Shown: one piece after another, positions 16,301 to 23,366 of the stretch
How positions within the stretch are numbered: position 1 is the stretch's first letter
Layout: each line of letters starts with the position of its first letter
The notes under the pieces: model-generated
Databases searched by the model: none
Told to the model about the DNA's origin: nothing
What the model saw: the letters and a program-made list of their open reading frames with translations, nothing else
Program-made: the position numbers and the translations under genes
Origin: an uncultured Prevotella sp.
Lineage (GTDB): Bacteria > Bacteroidota > Bacteroidia > Bacteroidales > Bacteroidaceae
Reading direction: 5' to 3'
Assembly: GCA_900546575.1 (NCBI GenBank)
Contig: URDM01000023.1
Coordinates: 1-36,267, forward strand
Length of the DNA: 36,267 nt

Positions 16301-16781
16301 TAAGGTTACAGACAAGGCTTCGCTCGTACGTGTTGATCCTTCACAGATTCAGAACTACAAGCGTGGCGAGACCATGATTGGTGGTCACTACGTATGGGAC
16401 AACGGTTTGATCCTGCCGGGTGTAAAGGAAGACGGCACACCTAACGACATTATCGTTACTCAGTTTGAGGCTAACGACGGTATGTACGGTTGGGGTTCAG
16501 GCGCAACACAGAGCTACGCTGACGCTGTACAGAAGAACACCTATATCAAGTGCCGCGAGATCAGCTTGGCTTACACCTTGCCTAAGATGCTCACCAAGAA
16601 GTTCGGTTGCAGCAACCTTACTGTTTCGGCATTTGCCCGCAACCCGTTCTACATCTATCGCACAATGAAGCTGTTCGATGCTGAGACCACCGACGGTACA
16701 AACTGGATCTATCAGTCAATCATCGGCGGTTCTACCGCAAGTGCCCGCACATTCGGCGTTTCGCTGCGTGCAAGCTTCTAA
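13335..16781 (+). CDS. SusC/RagA-type TonB-dependent outer-membrane transporter
   Basis: Outer-membrane barrel that imports oligosaccharides captured by its SusD partner, energised by TonB. It is 1148 residues. A signal peptide (about 1-27) is followed by a carboxypeptidase-regulatory-like domain (about 45-115, CKGVVKDATGEPIIGVSV), then the DEVVVTALG box (121-129) and plug domain (about 140-270, with GLSSISGNTQPLLVLDGVPI). The barrel ends in an aromatic-terminated strand (GVSLRASF). There is no N-terminal STN domain, so it is not the signalling type that talks to an anti-sigma factor. The signal-peptide codons contain a G8 run. The SusD gene follows after 42 bases. The imported glycan is inferred from the fucosidases and PNGase downstream, not from this sequence. 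Confidence 0.95.
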   Translation: MSKRVQTVGMLLALTSMAIGGGNNAYAGTVTASNAAQNMQQDAACKGVVKDATGEPIIGVSVIVKGTTNGAVTDIDGNFSLANVKKGATLRFTYLGYNPQEVVYNGQPLNITLVEDSKALDEVVVTALGIKKDAKKLGYAVSTVSSADLTKTGSSNIAAGLYGKATGVRIQSAPGGGTSAVSISVRGLSSISGNTQPLLVLDGVPIRNGNANNSDYWGSQRIESNGLVDINPEDIDNISILKGAAASALYGSEAANGVVMITTKKGKNGGGTHVDFSANLSIDRVAYMPEIQKEFGPGYDNYVLGDKDKTALTGFRQERFDRNGKTITTTNRESYYSYGARYDANKKVTYFDGTERSFTPIDHNQWNDIFRTGVNQTYNLALTNSTDRNNIRFSYTYNDVLPMQYNSKNRKHNFNLNGSFDVTKTIKLNYSATYTTQYIKNRPYRISRLTNNYSGMFGGFTDVEYIRKHTVTSDGYMNTVAKINGGTDETLTPNEQFLYSPMGSTSLVSEYFWNIFGKTQEEQHHRFIGSINPTWDIIPGLKLSARVASDLTTDKTENKERAEKAHSFSTDGHYSDSYRLTNYQYNIVYGDAMLMFDKTFAEKHNVTANFGWNARTERLYQSAVSTQNGLLQENWFDLAASVGTKDAKMNKQELLRTGMFLTASYGYDSWAYLEGSIRQEKTSTLAKNNNSFWYPSVSASVLYTELLKDKRPSWWNYGKIRVSYGIVGNAPELYKANLVYNVGSMNRDTNYPYIYVPTTLGNENIVPEKKHEFEIGIENKFFNNRLGFEFNFYSNDIKNQILKTSAAASMGGQAMWMNVGDMTNKGIEFSVNGTPIVNKDWQWDVRANIAWNQNKVKKLADGLDRLEHYSTDGAVRLESHVGQPMGDWYAWTWKKDEKTGQYLIGADGLRIADKTEMHKVGNAMPKLTGGFGTSLSYKNWTLDMNFDFRIGGDVLNLPWQYMKSVGNITDAVGVRDAASGGIFYYSTTDKVTDKASLVRVDPSQIQNYKRGETMIGGHYVWDNGLILPGVKEDGTPNDIIVTQFEANDGMYGWGSGATQSYADAVQKNTYIKCREISLAYTLPKMLTKKFGCSNLTVSAFARNPFYIYRTMKLFDAETTDGTNWIYQSIIGGSTASARTFGVSLRASF
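13392..13399 (+). repeat. G8 homopolymer in susC signal-peptide codons
   Basis: Eight consecutive G residues encode Gly20-Gly22 of SusC, inside the signal peptide. A one-base slip would frameshift the protein within its first 25 codons. Confidence 0.95.
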
Positions 16782-16823
16782 ATTCGTAAGAATCAAAAAG
16801 GATAATAAAAACAGGAAAAGTAT

Positions 16824-18575
16824 ATGAAAAAGAATATATTTTCATCTATAGCGGTAGCAGGACTGGCACTTCTTACCCTCGGTGCCTGCTCTGATTCTGA
16901 TTACACAGCCAAGTATCAGGATCCGTCTACCACAAGAACTGCGAGCGTGCCTCAGGTGTTCTCAGGTGTTCTGAAAATGGGTAACACATGGATGAACCCC
17001 ATGTACTATCGTTACTACTGCCAGATGACTACTTCGGGCATCTTCTCTGGTGTTTTGGGCAGCAACAATGGCAAGGGCCGTTTCCAAGGAGCCGGTGAGC
17101 CACGTTACAACGACCGTTGGAAGAATTTCTACGACATGCTCACACAGCATCGTCTGCTGGAAAAGACCTACGAAAACCTTCCCGAAATAGAGAAACCAAA
17201 TGCAAAGGTAATGTTGCTTCTGTCGCGCGCATTGATTGACGGACAGCTTCACGAGATGCTTTCGCTCTTCGGCAGCGTTCCTTTCAACAACAGCTGCACA
17301 AGCACCCTTTGGGCTGAGAGCGACTACAACGCCGCCAAGGAGAAGGACAAGTTCGAGGACGACACCAAGCTGTACAAGCAGATTCTGGATGAACTGAAGG
17401 AGACTGCCGACTATCTCCACACTGGCGGAGTGAGCGCTGTAGCCCAAACCAACCTCAAGTTGGCTGATATCACAGTAGCCAAAGGCAGCATCGATATGTG
17501 GGAAAAGTACGTCAACTCGCTTCGTCTGCGCATCGCTCTCCATCTGTCTACCAACGGTAGCCTGACCGCTGAGGCTCACAACGTTATCAAGGAAATCCTT
17601 GAGAACCCGGCAAGCTATCCTGTCATCGACAGCAACGACGAGAACATGGGTGTAACAGCAAGCACCAACAACGACGACTTCAACTTCGGCAAGAGTCTGT
17701 CGCAGGCACTGCACGGTGGCTACACAGTATCGCAGACCTATCTCGACGCGCTCAACGTTCCTGCCAACGGTGTGCCCAGCGCAGCAACCGACCCACGTAC
17801 TTCGTATCTGCTCGATCCTAACCCCGACGGCGAATACGTTTCGTACGACATAACAAAGTCGAACCAAGAGATTTCAACAATTGCTGCCGACAAGCAGAAG
17901 GAGTATCTCGCCAGAACCCCGAAAATCGCTGGTGCAGGCTACTATTGCACACTCGACTCTACCGCTTATGCAGGTGTAAAGGAGTATGAGGGCAACAACA
18001 ACCTGTTCGGTCTTTGGATTGGTGCAGCTGAGGTTAACCTTACAAAGGCTGAGGCTTATCTGATGGGCTACGGTGTTGCAAAGAGCGAGCAGAAAGCCAA
18101 GGCTTGCTTCATTGAGGGCGTTAAGCAGTCGAACGAGTACTATGTAAATCTGAAGACTACAAGTACTCTCTTCAATGCCAACACTGGCAACGACAGCTAC
18201 AAGAGCCAGCGTTCGCTCACATGGAACGGCGTAAAGGACATCGACGCTTATGCCGAGGGCATTTGGGAGCCGACTCAGAAAGCTATCAACACACAGCTCT
18301 GGCTCAACTACAGCTGGACCAACTGGCTGGAGGCTTGGAACACCGTTCGCCGTACTGGCTATCCGGAAATCAAGTTTGCCGAGGATGGCATCATGAGCAA
18401 CTATCCTACTCCTCCTAACCGTCTGCCCTACCCGAGCGACGAGCAGAACTACAACCAGACAAACTACAAGGATGCCGTGTCGAAATATTACGACTCAAAC
18501 GACACTTACGGCTACTACACTAAGTTGTTCTGGGCTAAGGATGGCAAGTACTACTCTATCGTAGCCAAGCAGTAA
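16824..18575 (+). CDS. SusD/RagB-like surface glycan-binding lipoprotein
   Basis: Surface lipoprotein that captures glycan and lids the SusC transporter. It is 583 residues. A lipoprotein signal peptide ends in LGAC with C22 as the lipidated residue. The residues after it (SDSDY) are acidic, as in Bacteroidota lipoprotein export signals that direct proteins to the cell surface. The body is helical (tetratricopeptide-like) with segments such as LLLSRALIDGQLHEMLSLFG and the WEKYVNSLRLRIALHLS helix, most like the SusD-like_2 branch. The SusC-SusD pair is followed by a strong terminator, so downstream enzyme genes are probably expressed at lower level or from other promoters. Confidence 0.93.
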   Translation: MKKNIFSSIAVAGLALLTLGACSDSDYTAKYQDPSTTRTASVPQVFSGVLKMGNTWMNPMYYRYYCQMTTSGIFSGVLGSNNGKGRFQGAGEPRYNDRWKNFYDMLTQHRLLEKTYENLPEIEKPNAKVMLLLSRALIDGQLHEMLSLFGSVPFNNSCTSTLWAESDYNAAKEKDKFEDDTKLYKQILDELKETADYLHTGGVSAVAQTNLKLADITVAKGSIDMWEKYVNSLRLRIALHLSTNGSLTAEAHNVIKEILENPASYPVIDSNDENMGVTASTNNDDFNFGKSLSQALHGGYTVSQTYLDALNVPANGVPSAATDPRTSYLLDPNPDGEYVSYDITKSNQEISTIAADKQKEYLARTPKIAGAGYYCTLDSTAYAGVKEYEGNNNLFGLWIGAAEVNLTKAEAYLMGYGVAKSEQKAKACFIEGVKQSNEYYVNLKTTSTLFNANTGNDSYKSQRSLTWNGVKDIDAYAEGIWEPTQKAINTQLWLNYSWTNWLEAWNTVRRTGYPEIKFAEDGIMSNYPTPPNRLPYPSDEQNYNQTNYKDAVSKYYDSNDTYGYYTKLFWAKDGKYYSIVAKQ

Positions 18576-18609
18576 ACTGATAATACTGGTAATATACCAA
18601 AATAATAGG

Positions 18610-18645
18610 ATGTGGCATAAGTCGTTGGCTTATGCCACATTTTTA
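18610..18645 (+). terminator. Terminator after susD
   Basis: A perfect 12-bp stem (atgtggcataag 18610-18621 with cttatgccacat 18629-18640), a 7-base loop and a following T-run. It lies between susD and the first fucosidase and probably lowers read-through. Confidence 0.85.
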
Positions 18646-18663
18646 TAATAAAAACATTTGTTT

Positions 18664-20049
18664 ATGAACATCATAAAACTTACAACTCTCTGTCTGGCGC
18701 TCACAGCCTCTACTTTAAGCGTCTGTGCGCAGGACAAGAACGAACAAAGCTTCGTACACGAGCAGTCGGAAGCATCCGACTATGTGTGGCCCGAAGACCC
18801 TCAGGTGCTGCAAAATCTAAAACATTGGCAGGACCAGAAGTTCGGCGTGCTCATGCACTGGGGACTCTACAGCAAGGCAGGAATCGTCGAGTCATGGTCG
18901 ATTTGCTCGGAAGACTGGATACGTCGCGAACGTTTCAACGACTACGAGAAGGACAAACAATGGTACTGGAGTCTTAAGGACAGCCTCAATCCCGTAAAGT
19001 TCAACCCCGACCTATGGGCTGACGTGATGAAGAAGGCTGGTATGAAATATATGATTTTCACTACGAAGCATCACGACGGATTCTGCATGTTCGACTCCAA
19101 GTACACCGATTTCTCTATTGCCAACGGTCCCTTTGCCAACAATCCGCGCAAGAACGTGGCTAAGGAGGTGTTCGATGCCTACCGCAAGCAGGGCTTTATG
19201 ATCGGCTGCTACTTCTCCAAACCCGACTGGCACTCTAAATGGTTCTGGAATCCTTATTACGCCACTCCGCGCCGCGGCATCAACTACAGCATCAAGCAAC
19301 ACCCCGACTGGTGGCAGAACTACGTTAAGTTCACACAGAACCAACTCTCGGAACTTACCACCGACTACGGCAAACTCGACATGCTATGGCTCGACGGCGG
19401 ATGGATAACAGGCGAACAAATCGGACTCGACTCGATTCTCGTTGAAGCACGCAAACGCAACCCCGGACTCATCAGCGTTGACCGCACTATACGTGGAAAG
19501 AATGAAAACTACCAGACTCCAGAGCAAGGCATTCCCGCCAAACAGCTCAATATCCCGTGGGAAAGCTGCATAACGCTGAGCCATGCGTGGGGCTACATTC
19601 CTGGCGCCAAGTTCAAGTCGCCTGCCAAGGTGATTGCCATCCTCTCGGAGATTGTGGCTAAAGGCGGATGTCTGGCGCTCGGCGTTGGTCCTACACCCGA
19701 AGGAACCATTCAGCCTGAGGTGCAGAAGATATTGCTCAACATAGGCTCGTGGATGAACCGCAACGGTGAAGCTATATATAATACGGTGACAACTCCTCAC
19801 TACAACGACGGCAAAACATGGTTTACAGCATCAAAGAACAAGAAGACTCTTTATGCCGTGTACGCCATAGCCGACGGCGAGACAGCTCCGCAGACAATCA
19901 CATGGACTGTCAACAAGCCTAAGGGCAAACTCGTATTGCTCAACACCGGCAAGGCAGTAAAATACACTACCAACGGTGACAAGGTGACTGTAAAGATTCC
20001 TGCAGGAACAAAGGCTGAGCCATTGGCATTCAAGTTTGAGAAGAAATAA
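18664..20049 (+). CDS. Secreted GH29 alpha-L-fucosidase (first)
   Basis: Retaining exo-alpha-L-fucosidase. It is 461 residues from ATG at 18664; an in-frame TTG six bases upstream is less likely. A signal peptide (about 1-22, ending SVCAQ) is followed by the GH29 barrel. Motifs (ATG numbering) are GVLMHWGLYS (about 61-70), TTKHHDGF (about 133-140) and the nucleophile region MLWLDGGW with D244. A conserved TPEQG at about 285-289 carries a Glu that is a candidate acid/base. A small beta-sandwich follows (about 375-461). It is clearly different from the second fucosidase, so the pair is not a recent duplication and may differ in linkage preference. The linkage (alpha-1,2/3/4/6, core or antennary) cannot be read here. 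Confidence 0.93.
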   Translation: MNIIKLTTLCLALTASTLSVCAQDKNEQSFVHEQSEASDYVWPEDPQVLQNLKHWQDQKFGVLMHWGLYSKAGIVESWSICSEDWIRRERFNDYEKDKQWYWSLKDSLNPVKFNPDLWADVMKKAGMKYMIFTTKHHDGFCMFDSKYTDFSIANGPFANNPRKNVAKEVFDAYRKQGFMIGCYFSKPDWHSKWFWNPYYATPRRGINYSIKQHPDWWQNYVKFTQNQLSELTTDYGKLDMLWLDGGWITGEQIGLDSILVEARKRNPGLISVDRTIRGKNENYQTPEQGIPAKQLNIPWESCITLSHAWGYIPGAKFKSPAKVIAILSEIVAKGGCLALGVGPTPEGTIQPEVQKILLNIGSWMNRNGEAIYNTVTTPHYNDGKTWFTASKNKKTLYAVYAIADGETAPQTITWTVNKPKGKLVLLNTGKAVKYTTNGDKVTVKIPAGTKAEPLAFKFEKK

Positions 20050-20078
20050 AAGTGAAGCAAAGACTTCATATAAACAAT

Positions 20079-20112
20079 AAAAGGGGCGATTCATCACAAT
20101 CTGCCCCTTTTA
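20079..20112 (+). terminator. Terminator after the first fucosidase
   Basis: Stem aaaaggggc (20079-20087) with gcccctttt (20103-20111), 15-base loop, T-rich 3' side running into ttttatatt. It probably ends the first fucosidase transcript. Confidence 0.7.
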
Positions 20113-20170
20113 TATTATAATATAAGGTATAAAGATGTACCATTCATTATAATCAATGGATTTTTTTGAT

Positions 20171-20179
20171 TATCTTTGC
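20171..20179 (+). promoter_or_regulatory. -7 box for the second fucosidase
   Basis: TATCTTTGC matches the -7 consensus exactly; no clear -33 TTTG. It suggests that the second fucosidase and the PNGase form their own transcript with a leader of about 40 bases. Confidence 0.55.
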
Positions 20180-20224
20180 ATAACATTATTATAATATCAA
20201 CTTAAGAACTAACATTTTACATTT

Positions 20225-21574
20225 ATGAAAATCAAGCGCATACTGTGCTCCATGCTCTGTGCAGCTGCCATTACCGGTGCAGCAGCACAGACTGCCATAC
20301 CTGGCGAAACCGAGGAGCAGAAAGACAAAAGAATGGAGTGGTTCGACCACGCCAAGTTGGGAATATTCATCCATTACGGCATTTACGCTGTCAACGGCGT
20401 GTCAGAGAGTTGGTCGTTCCACAACAAATATCTGCCCTACGAGCAGTATATGGGCCAGTGTAACGGCTTCACAGCCAAGAACTACGACCCTAAAGCATGG
20501 CTCGACCTCATCAAGGAGAGTGGCGCTAAGTATGCAGTTCTCACCACCAAGCACCACGACGGCGTAGCTCTATGGAACACTAAGTACAGCGATCTGAACA
20601 CTATCAAGGCTACAGCAGCCAAGCGCGACATCGTCACTCCGTTCGTTAAGGAAGTGCGCAAGCACGGACTGAAGCTCGGACTCTACTACTCGCTCATCGA
20701 CTGGTCGCACCCCGACTATCCTAACTTCACACGTACCGAGACTCGCTACAACGTTAAGGACGATCCTGCACGTTGGCAGAAGTTCCTCAAGTTTGACTTC
20801 AACCAACTCGACGAGCTCAATCAATACAAGCCCGACCTCTACTGGTTTGACGGCGACTGGGAACAGGATGCTGAGACATGGAACGCAAAGGGAATGTCTG
20901 AATTCCTGCGCAAGGCCAACAAGAACGTCATCATCAACTCGCGCATCCAGGGCTATGGCGACTATGCTACACCTGAACAGGGCGTGCCCGTGGTTCGTCC
21001 TGCCGACAAGCATTGGGAGCTTTGCATGACAATGAACGACTCGTGGGGCTATCAGCATGCCGACACCAACTACAAGTCGCCCTACATTCTGCTGCGCACC
21101 TTCGTCGACTGTCTCTCTATGGGTGGCAACATGCTGCTTGACATCGGCCCGAAGGAAGACGGAACCATCCCCGAAGAGCAGGTAGCAATACTCAAGGAGT
21201 TCGGCCGCTGGACAAAGAAGCACAAGGAAGCCATCTACGACACACGTGCTGGTATTCCTGCCGAGCACTTCCAGGGCTACACAACATTGAACAAGGCTGG
21301 CGACATCCTCTACCTCTACCTTCCCTACAAGCCTAACGGTCCTATCGAAGTGAAGGGCGTTATGAATAAGGTCAACCGCGTTTGGGTAGTAGGCGACGGC
21401 GAGATAATCCAGTCGAAAGTCTACAACAAAAACTATTGGAGCGAAGTTCCGGGCAATCTCTACATCAATGTGCCTGAGCGTTCACTCGACCCAATGATAA
21501 CCGTAGTAGCAGTATTGCTCGATGGCCCGATAAAGCTCTATCGCGGAGCTGGTAAGGTTATTGAGAGTAACTAA
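20225..21574 (+). CDS. Secreted GH29 alpha-L-fucosidase (second)
   Basis: Second retaining alpha-L-fucosidase of the locus, 449 residues. A signal peptide (1-22, ending GAAAQ) is followed by the GH29 catalytic barrel with GIFIHYGIYAVNGVSESW (46-63) and TTKHHDG (107-113). The nucleophile is D209 in LYWFDGDW. The TPEQG motif (249-253) has candidate acid/base E251. A C-terminal beta-domain (about 335-449) includes TTLNKAGDILYLYLP. It has its own promoter-like box and sits 217 bases before the PNGase gene, with a palindromic G-rich repeat in between. Together with the first fucosidase it suggests a fucosylated glycan, possibly one with both core and antennary fucose. Confidence 0.94.
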   Translation: MKIKRILCSMLCAAAITGAAAQTAIPGETEEQKDKRMEWFDHAKLGIFIHYGIYAVNGVSESWSFHNKYLPYEQYMGQCNGFTAKNYDPKAWLDLIKESGAKYAVLTTKHHDGVALWNTKYSDLNTIKATAAKRDIVTPFVKEVRKHGLKLGLYYSLIDWSHPDYPNFTRTETRYNVKDDPARWQKFLKFDFNQLDELNQYKPDLYWFDGDWEQDAETWNAKGMSEFLRKANKNVIINSRIQGYGDYATPEQGVPVVRPADKHWELCMTMNDSWGYQHADTNYKSPYILLRTFVDCLSMGGNMLLDIGPKEDGTIPEEQVAILKEFGRWTKKHKEAIYDTRAGIPAEHFQGYTTLNKAGDILYLYLPYKPNGPIEVKGVMNKVNRVWVVGDGEIIQSKVYNKNYWSEVPGNLYINVPERSLDPMITVVAVLLDGPIKLYRGAGKVIESN

Positions 21575-21600
21575 AAAAAACAATAAGCCCCAAACCACCC

Positions 21601-21775
21601 AAAAGCCCCACCCCCGGCCCCTCCCCCGTAGGGAGGGGAGCGGTATGAACCGACTACTAATAGTAAGAACAAAAAGCCCCCCCCTAATATTCCCACAAAA
21701 TCATATCACTCCCCTCCCTGCGGGGGAGGGGCTGGGGGTAGGGCTTTTGCGGGGGAGGGGCTGGGGGTAGGGCTT
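21601..21775. repeat. C/G-rich palindromic repeat element, copy 1, with duplicated right arm
   Basis: The left arm 21601-21640 starts aaaagccccacccccggccc. The right arm 21711-21748 ends ggggctgggggtagggcttt as the inverse. The right arm is partly duplicated at 21749-21775. Each arm carries an internal cctcccccgtagggagg-type palindrome. Two G-quadruplex-type motifs (G5-A-G4-CT-G5-TA-G3) are at 21722-21743 and 21751-21772 on the coding strand. A T8 run at 21779-21786 follows the last hairpin. A second copy of the element lies at 31650-31764. Confidence 0.9.
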
Positions 21776-21791
21776 CTATTTTTTTTATCTT

Positions 21792-23060
21792 ATGAAACAT
21801 TTCCATTTCCCCCTTATTTCCCTATTTTCCCTTTTCTCCTTTATCTTCCTCTTCACCCTTTCCTCACACGCTGCTAACCATAAGGAGTACGCAGCCAAGG
21901 GCAGCAAAACGATAAAGGTATTTGAGAAGACAAACATTCATTATGCTCCGTCAAAGCTTGAGGGCTTTAATGCAGCCGATGCCGACGGCATAATACGTCT
22001 TGTCAACGGACGTATAATTTTGAAGAAAATCAACGTTCCGCACTACGAACGCAACGTCAAGGTGTACTTGAAGACTACCGTAGCATCCAACGGCGACCGC
22101 TGGGACAAGTCGGGCTCGGTGTTCGTACTGCCCAAGAAGTCGGCCATCAACCTCATGACTATTGCCCAGGGCAAGAACAAGTTTCCTGCTGTCGACGCTT
22201 CAAAGTACGAGAAACTCGTCGGTATAGTAGCCGGCAAGGACTATCTTCCCACTGTTGAGCTGATGCGATTTATGACTCCTTTCGGCGTAGGACATTTCAG
22301 CGGAAAGGACGACAAGCTCTCAGCAAAGCGCCGCCCAGTGTACATTCCGAAGTGGGCAGACTGCGTAGAGTGGCAGCAGGACATCACCGACCGCTATGCT
22401 GAGCTTGAAGGCGAGGCTTACGTGGGCGTATTTATCGACACATGGACCGATGAGGGCTATCTGGCAAGCGTCGAACTGCGTTTCAAGGAAAGCCCTATAA
22501 GCTGCGACCCTATGCCCCGCACTCACGTATTGCCACTCGTCAACACAGTATATTATATTGGTCAGGAGTATCCCGACATCTTCGCTCGCAAGCCGCTCGT
22601 AGCCGACTTCAATCTGCCTAAGGGTGCAAAGAACGTCACATTGAAGTACATCGTTACGGGACATGGTGGTCATGATGGCGGCGATGAATTCACTCCACAA
22701 GAAAACATTCTTTCTATCGACGGCAACGAAGTGTATAAGTTTACGCCGTGGCGCGACGACTGCGCATCGTTCCGCCGCTTCAATCCCGGTACTGGTGTTT
22801 GGCTCGAAAAGCGCATTGCTTCATACATAGGTCCTGACGGCAACTATACCGAGAAGGAAATAGAAGAACCTGTAGGTTCGTCAGACTTCTCACGCTCCAA
22901 CTGGTGTCCTGGTTCGGATGTCGCTCCAGAGGAAATTCCGCTCAATAGCATTACACCTGGCCGCCACACTCTCAGCATTGCCATTCCAAAGGCTCAGCCC
23001 ATCAAGGGCAACGAGATGAACCACTGGCTCGTTTCTGCCTACTTGGTTTGGGAGGAGTAA
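21792..23060 (+). CDS. Secreted PNGase F-like peptide:N-glycosidase
   Basis: Amidase expected to release intact N-glycans from asparagine of glycoproteins, converting Asn to Asp. It is 422 residues with an N-terminal signal peptide (about 1-28, ending SSHA). The two jelly-roll domains of the PNGase F family can be traced. NGDRWDKSG (100-108) matches the EWDR site, with D105 equivalent to the essential D60 of Flavobacterium PNGase F. LMRFMTPFGVG (157-167) matches FITPYWVG. VFIDTWTDEGY (213-223) matches YTETWLAKGREY, with D216 replacing E118. VTGHGGHDGGDEF (288-300) matches the SGWGH...AEW region, with E299 equivalent to E206. NWCPG (370-374) matches GWCPG. Extra insertions lie at about 112-155 and 318-365. 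It is the last gene of the fucosidase-PNGase unit. Confidence 0.88.
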   Translation: MKHFHFPLISLFSLFSFIFLFTLSSHAANHKEYAAKGSKTIKVFEKTNIHYAPSKLEGFNAADADGIIRLVNGRIILKKINVPHYERNVKVYLKTTVASNGDRWDKSGSVFVLPKKSAINLMTIAQGKNKFPAVDASKYEKLVGIVAGKDYLPTVELMRFMTPFGVGHFSGKDDKLSAKRRPVYIPKWADCVEWQQDITDRYAELEGEAYVGVFIDTWTDEGYLASVELRFKESPISCDPMPRTHVLPLVNTVYYIGQEYPDIFARKPLVADFNLPKGAKNVTLKYIVTGHGGHDGGDEFTPQENILSIDGNEVYKFTPWRDDCASFRRFNPGTGVWLEKRIASYIGPDGNYTEKEIEEPVGSSDFSRSNWCPGSDVAPEEIPLNSITPGRHTLSIAIPKAQPIKGNEMNHWLVSAYLVWEE

Positions 23061-23100
23061 TATTCTGAATTCTGAGTTTTAAATAATTCTCAGCTACCCC

Positions 23101-23134
23101 CTGCGATTGTGAATTCTTCAATTCAGAATCGCAG
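23101..23134. repeat. Hairpin after the PNGase gene
   Basis: A 15-base stem with one mismatch (ctgcgattgtgaatt 23101-23115 with aattcagaatcgcag 23120-23134) and a 4-base loop. No T-run follows, so it is not a classic terminator and may instead stabilise the mRNA 3' end. Confidence 0.7.
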
Positions 23135-23188
23135 GATAATTTATGGTAAGTTGTGTATGACAAACGACAAGCATTATATGTATTTGGC

Positions 23189-23268
23189 AAGTATTATTAA
23201 TATACATGTACAAGTATATTAATATACATGTGAAAGTATTATTAATATACATGTGAAAGTATTATTAA
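23189..23268. repeat. AT-rich tandem repeat, unit about 23 bp
   Basis: Three full and one partial copy of aagtattattaatatacatg plus tga or tac (23189-23211, 23212-23233, 23234-23256, 23257-23268). Each copy contains the palindrome-like attaatatacatgt. The gap from 23061 to 23366 otherwise holds a hairpin and the terminator; no gene is seen. Confidence 0.9.
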
Positions 23269-23275
23269 GCTACAA

Positions 23276-23319
23276 AAAAACTCGTTGTACGTCCACACAA
23301 GGAAGTACAACGAGTTTTT
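23276..23319. terminator. Bidirectional terminator
   Basis: A 15-bp perfect stem (aaaaactcgttgtac 23276-23290 with gtacaacgagttttt 23305-23319) and a 14-base loop. It is A/T-flanked on both sides and lies between the convergent PNGase and CBM9-like genes. Confidence 0.9.
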
Positions 23320-23366
23320 ATTATTTATATTGGGAGTTTTGACTCCCTCTTTATATAACCAAAATA

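Noticed and set aside
18664..21574. Recent tandem duplication of the two GH29 genes
   Set aside because: The proteins share only family motifs (HHDG, the Asp nucleophile, TPEQG). Lengths, loops and flanking residues differ widely, so they are old paralogues or independently acquired.
21561..21770. Plus-strand frame with Pro/Arg-rich peptide (HPRPLPRREG)
   Set aside because: It reads through the C/G-rich palindromic repeat; peptides of this kind are a known artefact of such repeats.
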